Shown here: positions 25,144 to 35,879 of the stretch, in pieces
Layout of the letters: every line of letters starts with the position of its first letter
How positions within the stretch are numbered: position 1 is the first letter of the stretch
NCBI GenBank assembly: GCA_963797765.1
Contig: CAWCQU010000003.1
Span: forward strand, 992,001 to 1,056,000
Reading direction: 5' to 3'
From: JBGPTK01 sp963797765
GTDB lineage: Bacteria; Acidobacteriota; Terriglobia; Acidiferrales; UBA7541
Length of the DNA stretch: 64,000 bases
Made by a program: the position numbers and the translations under genes
Notes under the pieces: model-generated
Databases searched by the model: none
The model's input: the letters and a program-made list of their open reading frames with translations, nothing else
What the model was told of the DNA's origin: nothing

Positions 25144-28035
25144 TTGGGAAGAATGTGCGTAGGAATGTTTCTTGGAAGCTGGTTATTTCTTCTGTATTGT
25201 TGCAAGCCGTTGAACGCGTCTCTCCAGTCTCCACCGGCCGATTCAAAACCGGTGGACTATTCCAAAGAGCCGTTCGTCATCGAAAAAATAGTCACGAAGC
25301 AGTCGTTTGAGAATGATGGGACGTCCACCTTGGACATGACCGTCCGCATCAAGATCCAATCGCAAGCTGGGCTACAGCGCTTTGGCCTGCTCTCATTCCC
25401 GTACGCTTCCGCCAACACGGACGTGCAGGTGGTCTATGTTCGAGCGCTGAAACCGGACCAGCGAGTCGTTTCAACTCCGCCCGAAAACATTCAGGAAATG
25501 CCCGCAGACATCACCCGCGCGGCGCCGTTCTATAGCGACATCAAGGAGAAGCAAATCGCCGTCAAGGGTCTCGATACGGGTGACATTCTCGATTACGAGA
25601 TCGCCTGGCGGACGCGCACTCCCATGATCCCGGGCCAATTTTGGGGTTCGGACAGTTTCATCAAGGATGCCGTCGTTTTGGATCAGGAACTGGAACTACG
25701 AGTTCCGCAGAATCGATATGTGAAAGTGAAGAGCCCCGACCTGCAGCCGGCTGTGACAGAGGAGAAGGCCTACCGCGTGTACACCTGGAAGACAGCCAAT
25801 CTATCGATCAAGCCACCGGATGATAAAAGCAAATCCTCCGGCGAACCCGAAACTCCCCTGCCAGCTGTGCAATTCACTTCCTTCCATGGCTGGGACGAAA
25901 TCGGCCAGTGGTATGAAGGCCTGGCCGCGTCGAGGCTTGCACTGACTCCGGAACTCAAGGCCAAGGCGGCGGAATTGACTCGAAATTCGAGCAGCGACTC
26001 TGAAAAGCTACATGCGATCTACAACTACGTTTCGACAAAATATCGATACATCGGAATTGCGTTTGGCATCGGCCGCTACCAACCGCATACCGCGACCGAA
26101 ATCTTGAGCAACGAATACGGCGACTGCAAGGACAAGCACACGCTTCTGGCAGCGCTGCTCTCTGCTGTTGGAATCAAGGCGTATCCGGCGCTCATCAATT
26201 CCAGTGCCAAGATCGACCCAGATGTTCCCTCCCCGGCCCAATTCGATCACGTAATCACCGCCGTTCCGCAAGGAACGGGATTCCTTTGGCTCGACAGCAC
26301 CACCGAAGTGGGGCCCTATGGCTATCTGATTGCCAACCTTCGCGATAAGAAAGCCCTGGTGATTCCCGAGAAAGGTGCCGCTGAATTGGTGAACACGCCC
26401 CCAGATATGCCGTTTCCCAGCTCGCTGGTCTTCGAGATGAAAGGCGAGTTGAGCGAAGTGGGAACGCTTGACGCGAAGGCCCAAGCGACTGTCCGCGGAG
26501 ATGTGGAAGTTTTGCTGCGATCCGCCGTTCGCCGGGCATCCCAATCACAGTGGAAAGACGTGATGCAGTCCGTTTCGTATGCCTGGGGGTTCTCGGGTAA
26601 TGTGAGCGAAGTGACCTCCAGTTCGCCCGAGGATACGGATTCCGCTTTTCACCTCTCTTACGACTACATGCGAAAGGATTATGGCGATTGGCCCAACAAG
26701 CGGATCACTCCTCCTTTGCCTGCTATCGCCTTGCCAGAGCCGGCGGAAGATTCCTCGAAATCGCCGGCTCCGATCCATCTGAAGTACTGGGAAAATGTCG
26801 CATCGGATTCGGAAGTAAAGTTACCGCTTGGCTTGACTCCGATTCTACCTCCGCAGCTTGCGTTGAAGGAAGATTTTGCCGAATACGACTCCACCTATTC
26901 GTTTTCCGGCGGCGTTTTCCGTGCTCATCGGAGCCTCAGGATCAAGCTGAAGACAGTGCCCGCCGCGGAAATGGAGAAATACCGAACATTCCGCAAGGCC
27001 ATCCTGGACGACGAGGGGTTTTTCACTATTTTGGTGGACGAGGAGGACGCATCACGTCACCCAGGTGGTGGAAATTCCGAGGCAATGGCGCTTCTTCAAG
27101 AGGGCGCGGAGCACGCGAGGGAGGGCGATCCCTACTCCGCACTCGAGCTTTTTAAACGTGCCGTCTCGATCGATCCAAAGCTCGCGCAGGCGTGGGTGGC
27201 CATGGGCGCTGTCCACATGATGCAGCGCGATACCGAGCGCGGTCTGAGTGAATTTCGAAAGGCTATCGATGCGGCTCCGGAGAACCCGATCGCTTATAGA
27301 GTTCTGGCGCAATCGCTTATGAGATTGCGCCGGGAAGACGAAGCTCTGTCAGTCTGGAGGCAGCTGGAAAAAATCGATCCGACCGACCGGGAGGCTCCTG
27401 GCGCAATCGGGCGGGTACTGGTAGGCCAGAAGCATTACAGCGAAGCGGTGCCGGAGCTGGAAGTGGCGGTCAAGAACTATCCTAAGAATTCCCAAATCCT
27501 TCTGTTCCTGGCTCAGGCCTACATAAACACAGGCAAGCAGGATCAGGCGGTTGAGCTTCTTCTAAAAATCCCCAAAATCGATTCGAGTCCGCACATGCTC
27601 AACGAAGTTGCCTACGAGCTCGGAGACCGGAGCCTCCGCCTGGATGACGCGTTGCAATTCGCGAAGAGCAGCGTGGAAGGCCACGAAAGCGAGACTTCCC
27701 ACATCAGCCTGGCGAATCTTGCGCCCCCGGATTTGCAAAGGGTGAACGAACTTGGCGCCGCATGGGACACGCTGGGGTGGGTCCAGTTTCGCAGGAATAA
27801 TCTCGACGAAGCGGAGAAATATTTGACCGCGGCGTGGAATCTGTCCCAGGATTCCGTGGTTGCCGATCATCTGGGGCAGGCTTACGAGAAGCTCGGCAAA
27901 AAGTCCGAAGCCGCCCGTCTCTATGCTCTTTCCATCGCCGCAGGACACGCTCCGGATGAAACCCGCAAACGGCTCGAATCGGTTCTTTCCGATAAGTCCC
28001 GCGCAGATGGCATGATCGCTCTCCGCCCGTCCTGA
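25144..28035 (+). CDS. DUF3857-transglutaminase-TPR exported protein
   Basis: 963 residues from TTG 25144, or three fewer from ATG 25153; GGAGAG precedes the TTG. After a signal-like segment (MFLGSWLFLLYCC) come a DUF3857 beta domain (about 45-230) and a transglutaminase core with the catalytic cysteine in YGDCKDKHTLLAALL; the candidate His and Asp lie in FDHVI and WLDSTT. A second beta domain and about six TPR units (from about 650) follow. The protein is probably periplasmic; no substrate can be given. Its real C-terminus continues in another frame after 28035 (see the tail at 28023-28327). The dead receiver gene lies just upstream. Confidence 0.88.
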   Translation: MGRMCVGMFLGSWLFLLYCCKPLNASLQSPPADSKPVDYSKEPFVIEKIVTKQSFENDGTSTLDMTVRIKIQSQAGLQRFGLLSFPYASANTDVQVVYVRALKPDQRVVSTPPENIQEMPADITRAAPFYSDIKEKQIAVKGLDTGDILDYEIAWRTRTPMIPGQFWGSDSFIKDAVVLDQELELRVPQNRYVKVKSPDLQPAVTEEKAYRVYTWKTANLSIKPPDDKSKSSGEPETPLPAVQFTSFHGWDEIGQWYEGLAASRLALTPELKAKAAELTRNSSSDSEKLHAIYNYVSTKYRYIGIAFGIGRYQPHTATEILSNEYGDCKDKHTLLAALLSAVGIKAYPALINSSAKIDPDVPSPAQFDHVITAVPQGTGFLWLDSTTEVGPYGYLIANLRDKKALVIPEKGAAELVNTPPDMPFPSSLVFEMKGELSEVGTLDAKAQATVRGDVEVLLRSAVRRASQSQWKDVMQSVSYAWGFSGNVSEVTSSSPEDTDSAFHLSYDYMRKDYGDWPNKRITPPLPAIALPEPAEDSSKSPAPIHLKYWENVASDSEVKLPLGLTPILPPQLALKEDFAEYDSTYSFSGGVFRAHRSLRIKLKTVPAAEMEKYRTFRKAILDDEGFFTILVDEEDASRHPGGGNSEAMALLQEGAEHAREGDPYSALELFKRAVSIDPKLAQAWVAMGAVHMMQRDTERGLSEFRKAIDAAPENPIAYRVLAQSLMRLRREDEALSVWRQLEKIDPTDREAPGAIGRVLVGQKHYSEAVPELEVAVKNYPKNSQILLFLAQAYINTGKQDQAVELLLKIPKIDSSPHMLNEVAYELGDRSLRLDDALQFAKSSVEGHESETSHISLANLAPPDLQRVNELGAAWDTLGWVQFRRNNLDEAEKYLTAAWNLSQDSVVADHLGQAYEKLGKKSEAARLYALSIAAGHAPDETRKRLESVLSDKSRADGMIALRPS

Positions 28036-28327
28036 ACTCGCGCATCTGCGAACCGTAAAACTTCCCCGAATCTCCAAGCAGCACGCCGTCGCGGAGTTCT
28101 TCCTGCTGTTCGAGCCGGGGCCCACGGTCTCTGATGTGAAGTTCATCAGCGGTTCCGCGGAATTACGCGAAGCCGCGAAAACTTTGTCGGCCGCGAAATT
28201 CCCGGTTGTTTTTCCAGGAAAGAGTCCGGTGAAGCTCGTCCGGCGGGGAATCCTGGATTGCGAGCCAACCGAAGCGGTTTGCGAGTTCGTGCTGCTGACT
28301 CCCGACGCGGTGCAATCCACGAATTGA
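28023..28327 (+). pseudogene. Frameshifted C-terminal tail of the DUF3857/TPR gene
   Basis: In the +1 frame the sequence continues the upstream protein: PELAHLRTVKLPRISKQ, then FEPGPTVSDVKFISG, AAKFPVVFPGKSPVKLVRRG and LLTPDAVQSTN before a TGA. This is the characteristic end of acidobacterial TPR proteins, so the upstream gene appears to have one extra base between about 28013 and 28035. A related copy of this tail is at 37688-37924. The gap from 28328 to 28510 holds no gene and should carry the promoter of the TonB receptor operon. Confidence 0.7.
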
Positions 28328-28510
28328 TTCGGGCAGCGCGCAAAGGCCGAAACCCCATCGGAGTGGCTCATTAGACATTCCCGAAACGTTCCTTCCCTCC
28401 CTGCCCCGGTGCAATTCCGTATAGTCAAGAGTGGCGGCCTTGCGGTTTTGATCCGCTGACTCCCTCTCGGTAATTTCCCCTTCCCACGAAAATTTGCAAA
28501 AGGGATTGCC

Positions 28511-30619
28511 ATGTCTCCTTTAAAGCCTGTACGTAGGTTTGTCTATTTCGTTCGATTCAACCCGCTGCAAGCGTTTCCATCCGGGCTCGGCAAGCTCCAA
28601 TCGTTCATCAAGGTCGCGCTGGCCGTCGCATTGCTTCTGGCCTTGCCCGCCCATTCCCAGGACAGTCCGAAAGATTTCGGAAATAAAAGCATCGAAGACC
28701 TGATGAACATCGAGGTGACTTCGGTTTCGAAGAAGGAGCAAAAGCTATCGCACACCGCCGCCGCGATTTTCGTGATCACCCAGGAAGATATTCGCCGCTC
28801 GGGCGCCACAAACATTCCCGACCTGTTGCGCATGGTTCCCGGAATGGATGTCGCGCAGATCAACGGAAGCACCTGGGCCATCGGTGCGCGGGGATTCAAT
28901 CAGCAATTCAGCAACAAGCTGCTGGTGATGATTGACCGCAGGATTGTCTACACACCCAATTTCGCCGGCGTCTATTGGGACACTCTCGATCTGCCCCTGG
29001 AAGATATCGACCGGATCGAAGTGATTCGCGGCCCGGGAGGATCGGTCTGGGGAGCCAACGCCGTCAACGGCGTTATCAGCATTTTCACGAAAAAAGCCGC
29101 GGACACGCGCGGCACATTGGTCGAAGCCGAGGGCGGAAACCTGGTGCAGGGTTCCGGAACGGTGCAATACGGCGGTAGCCTGGGCAAAACAACGGACTAC
29201 CGGGTCTTCGCCAAATATTTCAACGAATACCACATGCAGGATCTTTCCGGCCAAAGCGGCGCGGATGGCTGGCACATGCTTCGCGGAGGATTTCGCGCGG
29301 ACACTGCTCTGTCGCCGAAAGACACTTTGACGCTGCAAGGTAGCCTCTATACCGGCCGAGAGGGAGAATTCGGATTTTTTCTGCCATCGGTCACGTCGCC
29401 GTCCCTGATACCCGTGAGCGAACAAATCAATTTAAGCGGCGGCTTCCTACAATCGGACTGGCGCCATGTCTATTCCGACCGCTCCGAATCTGATCTGCAA
29501 GTTTCTTTCACGCGCTATAAGCGCGGCGATCCGCTGGAACCAGAAACGCGGGATACTCTCGACCTCGACTATCAGCATCATTTCGCCTGGGGCCAACGGC
29601 AGGACATCGTCTGGGGTTTGGGTTACCACTACACCACCGACCACATCGGCGGCAGCCTGACCGTCTCCTTCAATCCTTCTAGCCGCGCTCTCCAAGTATT
29701 CAATTCTTTCGTACAAGACGAGATCACCCTGGTCCCGAAACGCCTGTATTTCACCGTCGGCACCAAACTCGAACGCAACGATTACACCGGGTTCGAATTC
29801 ATGCCCAGCATCCGCATGGCTTGGACTCCATCCGATCACCACATGTTCTGGGCCGCCGTTTCGCGCGCGCTTCGCGCTCCTTCCCGCAACGATACAAATC
29901 TGATCGTAAACATCGGTGGATTCCCCGGCCCCAACGGCATTCCGATCTTGAATAGGTTCTTTGGCAATCCTCAATTTGAGGATGAACGGCTAATCGCTTA
30001 CGAAGCTGGTTACCGGACCGCAATCTCCAGCAAACTCTCAATCGATATTGCGGCCTATTACAACGACTACGACAACCTGCAAACCACGGAGCCCTCCATA
30101 TCCTTCTTCGAGCCTACGCCTCTCCCTGCGCATCTGGTTCAGTCCGTGATGTACCAGAACCTGATGCACGGCGAGACCCATGGCTTTGAAATTGTCGCGA
30201 ATTGGAAAGTGACCGATCGCTGGTCGCTCCACCCGGGATATGAGTTTGCAACCGAACATCTGCACACGGATCCCTCGAGCGCCGACACCCAAACCGGTCC
30301 TTTCCTGGAGGGGAATTCCCCGGACAACTCAATCCAATTGCGATCCCACTTTGATTTCAGCAGGCACTTGGCTTGGGACGTGTCCGCGTATTACGTGGAG
30401 CCGCTCACGGACCAAGGCCCTTTGACGAATGTACGGATTCCATCCAATACCAGACTGGATTCGCTGCTCACCTGGAAATTGGGGGAGCGATTCTCCCTCG
30501 GCTTGGTGGGACAGAATCTGCTAAAGGATCACCACCTGGAATTCGAAGACGTGTTCGGCAGCATGCAATCCGGCCAAATCAAGCGCAGTGGCTATGTGAA
30601 ATTTTCCTGGCAATTTTAA
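28511..30619 (+). CDS. TonB-dependent outer-membrane receptor
   Basis: 702 residues. An N-terminal signal segment (VALAVALLLALPAHSQ, about 36-50) is followed by a short TonB-box-like region, a plug domain (about 65-185) containing VFVITQEDIRRSG-type sequence, IDRIEVIRGPGGSVWGANA and GVISIFTK, then a 22-strand barrel ending in aromatic W-Q-F as expected for BAM recognition. It is the colicin I receptor-like type. It is probably an outer-membrane gate or ligand sensor. The start is ATG 28511. YfiR follows after 18 bases and a CHASE8 hybrid kinase after that, so the receptor may feed a sensory system rather than only import. Confidence 0.92.
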   Translation: MSPLKPVRRFVYFVRFNPLQAFPSGLGKLQSFIKVALAVALLLALPAHSQDSPKDFGNKSIEDLMNIEVTSVSKKEQKLSHTAAAIFVITQEDIRRSGATNIPDLLRMVPGMDVAQINGSTWAIGARGFNQQFSNKLLVMIDRRIVYTPNFAGVYWDTLDLPLEDIDRIEVIRGPGGSVWGANAVNGVISIFTKKAADTRGTLVEAEGGNLVQGSGTVQYGGSLGKTTDYRVFAKYFNEYHMQDLSGQSGADGWHMLRGGFRADTALSPKDTLTLQGSLYTGREGEFGFFLPSVTSPSLIPVSEQINLSGGFLQSDWRHVYSDRSESDLQVSFTRYKRGDPLEPETRDTLDLDYQHHFAWGQRQDIVWGLGYHYTTDHIGGSLTVSFNPSSRALQVFNSFVQDEITLVPKRLYFTVGTKLERNDYTGFEFMPSIRMAWTPSDHHMFWAAVSRALRAPSRNDTNLIVNIGGFPGPNGIPILNRFFGNPQFEDERLIAYEAGYRTAISSKLSIDIAAYYNDYDNLQTTEPSISFFEPTPLPAHLVQSVMYQNLMHGETHGFEIVANWKVTDRWSLHPGYEFATEHLHTDPSSADTQTGPFLEGNSPDNSIQLRSHFDFSRHLAWDVSAYYVEPLTDQGPLTNVRIPSNTRLDSLLTWKLGERFSLGLVGQNLLKDHHLEFEDVFGSMQSGQIKRSGYVKFSWQF

Positions 30620-30637
30620 AGTTGGAACAGGAAGACT

Positions 30638-31279
30638 TTGAACAACACGATTCGATCCGGAGGCAGTTTGCAGCCTGGCGCACGGCGGTCCAAACCGCCG
30701 CGCTCCGCCCGGCGCCGTCCGCGGATCTGCGTCTGGGTTCACCTGGTTTTTTGGCTCCTGGCGGGTGCGGTCCCTATGCCGGCCCAAAATAGTCCGTCGA
30801 TCGAGTATCAACTCAAAGCTGCGTTTCTGCTGAACTTCGCGAAGTTCATCGAATGGCCACCGGATGCAATTCCGGGGAACACGACTCCGATTTCCATCTG
30901 CGTATTCAAATATGATCCGTTTGGCAGCGCACTCGAGGAAATCCTTCGCGGGAAAAATATCAATGACCGGACGCTCGTCGCTCGACGCATCAAGGACCTT
31001 CCCGAATTAAGAACCTGCCAGGTTCTTTTCGTCAGCGCAAAAGAAGATAAGAGTCTGCCGGAAATTTTAAGCAGCGCCAGCGGGACCAGTGTGCTGGTGG
31101 TGGGAGAGAGCGAGGATTTCGCGCAGCGAGGCGGCGCAATCCAATTCGTTCTGGAGGCGAACAAGTTGCGCTTCGCCGTCAACGTGGATGCGGTCCAGCG
31201 TGCCCGTTTGAGCGTCAGTGCCAAGCTGCTCACCATGGCCAAAATCGTCCATGATTCGGATCATCCAAAGGGAAACTGA
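30638..31279 (+). CDS. YfiR-family (DUF4154) periplasmic protein
   Basis: 213 residues. The start is TTG 30638 with AGGAAG just before it. A basic leader and a signal/anchor segment (VWVHLVFWLLAGAVPMPAQ) lead to a YfiR domain: EYQLKAAFLLNFAKFIEWP, ISICVFKYDPFG, CQVLFVS, VLVVGES and the ending GAIQFVLEANKLRFAVN. In Pseudomonas YfiR is a periplasmic repressor that binds the CHASE8-type sensor of the diguanylate cyclase YfiN. Here the gene ends one base before the start of a CHASE8 hybrid kinase, so the same kind of partner contact is inferred. The TonB receptor lies 18 bases upstream. Confidence 0.9.
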   Translation: MNNTIRSGGSLQPGARRSKPPRSARRRPRICVWVHLVFWLLAGAVPMPAQNSPSIEYQLKAAFLLNFAKFIEWPPDAIPGNTTPISICVFKYDPFGSALEEILRGKNINDRTLVARRIKDLPELRTCQVLFVSAKEDKSLPEILSSASGTSVLVVGESEDFAQRGGAIQFVLEANKLRFAVNVDAVQRARLSVSAKLLTMAKIVHDSDHPKGN

Positions 31280-31280
31280 A

Positions 31281-34028
31281 ATGCGTAGTTATCGTGACTT
31301 GTCCATCCGCCATAAGCTGCAAGGCATTGTCAGCATCGCCTGTGGCGTGGCTCTCTTCGTGGCTTCCGCTGCGTTCACGCTTTACGACCGCACCACCTTT
31401 CTGCATGCCAAGACGGAAGATCTGTTTGCCTCCGCCAAAATGATCGGATCGAATAGCACGGCCGCGCTGGCCTTCGATGATCCGGGCTCGGCCCGCGAAG
31501 TCCTCAGTGCGCTGCAGGCTAAAGAACATGTCATCGGCGCGTGTATTTACGATACGGGGGGAAATGTCTTCGCGAAATATAGCCGGGGCGCCACCGATTT
31601 CGGTTCTTGCCCTCCCGTCCAATCGTCGGGAACCACTGTGGTGGCCCGAAACATGGCCCTGTTCCAGAACATCATCCTCAACCGGGATTCGATCGGAACG
31701 ATTTACCTGCAGGCGGATTTGCGAGACTTGAACGCCCGCTTGCTTCGCTTTGTGCTCATCGACCTGATCGTGTTGCTTGGTTCGCTGGCCGTCGCTCTCG
31801 TTTTGTCTTACCGCTTGCAACGCGTGATTTCAGAGCCCATTCGCGACCTGGCGGAAACCGCTTCGTCGGTCTGCGCGCACGAAAACTATTCCATCCGTGC
31901 GGTAAAACGAAGCCAGGATGAAATCGGAGTTCTGTTCGATCAGTTCAATAGCATGCTCGACCGCATTCAACAGCGTGACCTGGCCATCCAGAAAGCGCAC
32001 GATGATCTGGAAAAAAGGGTCGAAGAGCGCACCGCCTACCTCAATGCGCTGATCGAAAACAGCCCGCTGGCCATCATGGTGCTGGATTCCCAACAGAAAG
32101 TGCAATTGTGCAACCCTGCTTTCGAATTCCTGTTTCAATTCACCCGCCAGGAAGTGATCGGAAAGTCAGTGGACGGGCTTCTGGCCGATGGCGACCTGCT
32201 GCTGGAAGCTCAGACGATTGCCATCCAGGCGCGCAGCGATAAGCCCGTCCATCTGATCACCCGCCGCCAGCGAAAAGATCGCAGCTTAGTCGATGTGGAA
32301 CTGCACACCGTGGGCTTGGTTGTCGCGAACCAGGTGGCCGGCTCCCTGGTGATCTACCAGGATATCTCCGCACGCAAGCGCGACGAGATTGCCATGCAGC
32401 AAGCCAAGGAAGCCGCCGAGGCCGCCAGCAAGGCCAAGAGCGAGTTCCTCGCCAATATGAGCCACGAAATCCGCACGCCCATGAACGGAATCATTGGAAT
32501 GACGGAACTGGTCCTCGATACCACGCTCGATGCGGAACAGCGCGAATACCTGGACATGGCCAAGTCATCCGCCGATTCCCTGCTCTCCCTGATTAACGAC
32601 ATTCTGGACTATTCCAAGATCGAGGCGGGAAAGCTGGATATCGAAGCGGTCGATTTTAGTCTGGGCAACAGCCTCAGTGACACTCTAAAAGCCCTTAGCC
32701 TTCGTGCTCACCAAAAAGGACTGGAGCTGGCGCACGATTTGCAGCCAGATGTTCCGGACGCAATTGTCGGCGACCCTGGCCGTTTGCGCCAGGTGATTGT
32801 AAATCTGGTGGGCAATGCAATCAAATTCACGCAGAAGGGAGAAGTGGTTGTCTACGTCCAGGTGGAATCACAATTCGAAAAGGAGATCCAACTCCATTTT
32901 ACGATCGCGGACACCGGAATTGGTATCCCCGCCGAAAAGCAATCAGCGATCTTCGAAGCGTTCACGCAAGCCGATGGATCGATGAGCCGCACGTATGGCG
33001 GAACGGGATTAGGCCTCACTATCTCCGCCCGTTTGGTGGGATTCATGCAAGGGCGAATCTGGGTGGAAAGCGAACTTGGCAAGGGCAGCCGTTTTCATTT
33101 CACCGCTCGTTTTGGTTTGCAAAAAGTCTCTGCCAGAACCATCGTCTCTAGGGATCCCTCAATTTTGCACGACATGCGGGTGCTGATCGTTGACGATAAC
33201 GCGACCAACCGGCAGGTCCTGTTGAAAAGTCTCTCTGCCTGGGAAACGATTCCTCTCACCGTCGAAAGCGGCGCCAAAGCCATCAGCGCCCTGAAGGAAG
33301 CTCACAGCATCGGAATCTCCTATCCTCTGATTCTGCTCGATGCTCAAATGCCTGTGATGGACGGATTTGTTTTGGCGGAATGGATCAAGAAAAATCCAGA
33401 ATCGGGCGCGGCCACGATCATGATGCTCAGCTCCGCGGGGCAACGCGGCGACGCCAAACGCTGTCGTGAAATTGGTGTGTCCGCCTATCTTCCCAAGCCC
33501 ATCAGGCAGACCGAGCTTTTGGACGCTATCTTGACTGCACTGGAAACAAGATCACTGGCGGGGTCTTCTCGTCCTCTGGTTACGAGACACTCCCTGCGCG
33601 AGGACAGCAATCGTCTGCGCATCCTCCTCGCCGAGGACAACCCCGTTAATCAGGTCCTAGCAGTCCGACTGCTCGAAAAACGAGGCCATCGCGTCACGGT
33701 AGCGGGAAACGGCAAAGATGCTCTAGCCGCTCTAATAAAAAATTCCTTCGACCTGGTGCTCATGGACGTCCAAATGCCCCAGATGAACGGCTTCGAAGCC
33801 ACAGCCGCCATTCGCGAAAAAGAAAAATCCTCCGGCCAACATCTCCCCGTAATCGCCATGACCGCTCACGCCATGGTCGGCGACAAAGAACGGTGCCTCG
33901 AAGCCGGCATGGATGGCTACCTGACCAAACCGATTCAGCTAGAAAAGCTAGACGAACTACTGAGCCAATATTCGCTAACCGATTCCAGACTAAAACTGCT
34001 CGACCCAGCCAACGTAGGAATTCCCTGA
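31281..34028 (+). CDS. CHASE8-HAMP-PAS hybrid histidine kinase with two receiver domains
   Basis: 915 residues. TM1 (12-34); periplasmic CHASE8 sensor (about 38-150) with the typical AALAFDDPGSAREVLSAL; TM2 (156-180); HAMP (181-235); PAS (252-365); HisKA with His395 in NMSHEIRTPMN; HATPase_c (GNAIKF, DTGIGIP, GGTGLGLT). Then come a first REC (VDDN, acceptor in LLDAQMP) and a second REC (AEDNP, acceptor in LMDVQMP). There is no HPt and no output domain, so a separate HPt or regulator must take the signal. AAGGGA precedes ATG 31281, one base after the YfiR stop. CHASE8 is the kind of domain YfiR controls in other bacteria. Confidence 0.94.
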   Translation: MRSYRDLSIRHKLQGIVSIACGVALFVASAAFTLYDRTTFLHAKTEDLFASAKMIGSNSTAALAFDDPGSAREVLSALQAKEHVIGACIYDTGGNVFAKYSRGATDFGSCPPVQSSGTTVVARNMALFQNIILNRDSIGTIYLQADLRDLNARLLRFVLIDLIVLLGSLAVALVLSYRLQRVISEPIRDLAETASSVCAHENYSIRAVKRSQDEIGVLFDQFNSMLDRIQQRDLAIQKAHDDLEKRVEERTAYLNALIENSPLAIMVLDSQQKVQLCNPAFEFLFQFTRQEVIGKSVDGLLADGDLLLEAQTIAIQARSDKPVHLITRRQRKDRSLVDVELHTVGLVVANQVAGSLVIYQDISARKRDEIAMQQAKEAAEAASKAKSEFLANMSHEIRTPMNGIIGMTELVLDTTLDAEQREYLDMAKSSADSLLSLINDILDYSKIEAGKLDIEAVDFSLGNSLSDTLKALSLRAHQKGLELAHDLQPDVPDAIVGDPGRLRQVIVNLVGNAIKFTQKGEVVVYVQVESQFEKEIQLHFTIADTGIGIPAEKQSAIFEAFTQADGSMSRTYGGTGLGLTISARLVGFMQGRIWVESELGKGSRFHFTARFGLQKVSARTIVSRDPSILHDMRVLIVDDNATNRQVLLKSLSAWETIPLTVESGAKAISALKEAHSIGISYPLILLDAQMPVMDGFVLAEWIKKNPESGAATIMMLSSAGQRGDAKRCREIGVSAYLPKPIRQTELLDAILTALETRSLAGSSRPLVTRHSLREDSNRLRILLAEDNPVNQVLAVRLLEKRGHRVTVAGNGKDALAALIKNSFDLVLMDVQMPQMNGFEATAAIREKEKSSGQHLPVIAMTAHAMVGDKERCLEAGMDGYLTKPIQLEKLDELLSQYSLTDSRLKLLDPANVGIP

Positions 34029-34143
34029 TCACTCATCCGGCTTTCGCGCGTTTATTCCACTTACGACTCCGCATAGTCAAGACTTCTCAAAATTTCCGAG
34101 TTCCAGTGCGTCCGGGCTCGGAGACAGTGCGATTCCAGCACAG

Positions 34144-34296
34144 TCAACGCAACGCGCCGAGCAGATACAACACCAACACAATGAGCAAGACCGTGCCGAC
34201 GATCCCCAAGCCTCCGCCTGTTCCCCATCTTGAATACCCGTAATAGCCGCCGCCTCCTCCGAACAACAACAACAGAACAATGATTAGCAGTAGCAT
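34144..34296 (-). CDS. Small DUF3309-like hydrophobic membrane protein
   Basis: 50 residues. The N-terminus MLLLIIVLLLLFGGGGGYYG is a membrane helix running into a glycine/tyrosine loop. A second helix (LGIVGTVLLIVLVLYLLGAL) ends the protein. The pattern resembles the small DUF3309 family found in soil bacteria, often stress-related. GGAAGGAGG lies 6-8 bases before ATG 34296, a near-perfect ribosome site. The flanking gaps hold no other gene. Confidence 0.75.
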   Translation of the reverse strand: MLLLIIVLLLLFGGGGGYYGYSRWGTGGGLGIVGTVLLIVLVLYLLGALR

Positions 34297-34466
34297 CGAA
34301 AGCCTCCTTCCAGGATTTCAACTTTGCTAGCTCAATCAAGAATGCCCATCGGCCACCTATCTCGCCTTGTTGAGCGGGAGCGTCCCTGCCTTGGACTCTA
34401 ATCGCGGCCCAGCTTGATTTGTCGCCCCACTCGGCAGTTCCGTAGGCATCGCACTTGATGGAACCA

Positions 34467-35602
<1,136 letters not shown>

Positions 35603-35879
35603 AGGTCTTGCCTCCATTCCAGCAATCTCATGCGCCCTCGTCCGGCGCGTCCTCCGCGGTTCTTGTTTCTGGTCCTTGCCTCTGATCGACCGCCGGCAGA
35701 TCATCCCGCTATCATTACATTCAGGTTCACTGACGTTTCCGCCTGGATGACGCCAGCCAAAGCTAAACGCCCACCGCGACCAGAATCATAAGTATTTGGG
35801 CTGATGTCAGGAGCCATTGACTCCCTTCTCATCGCAACCAGACCCGCCTAGCTCCAGCCACTTTGTTACGCCAAGGGCC

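Noticed and set aside
28328..28510. Riboswitch (cobalamin or c-di-GMP) in front of the TonB receptor
   Set aside because: No B12 box or GEMM core could be recognised in the leader.
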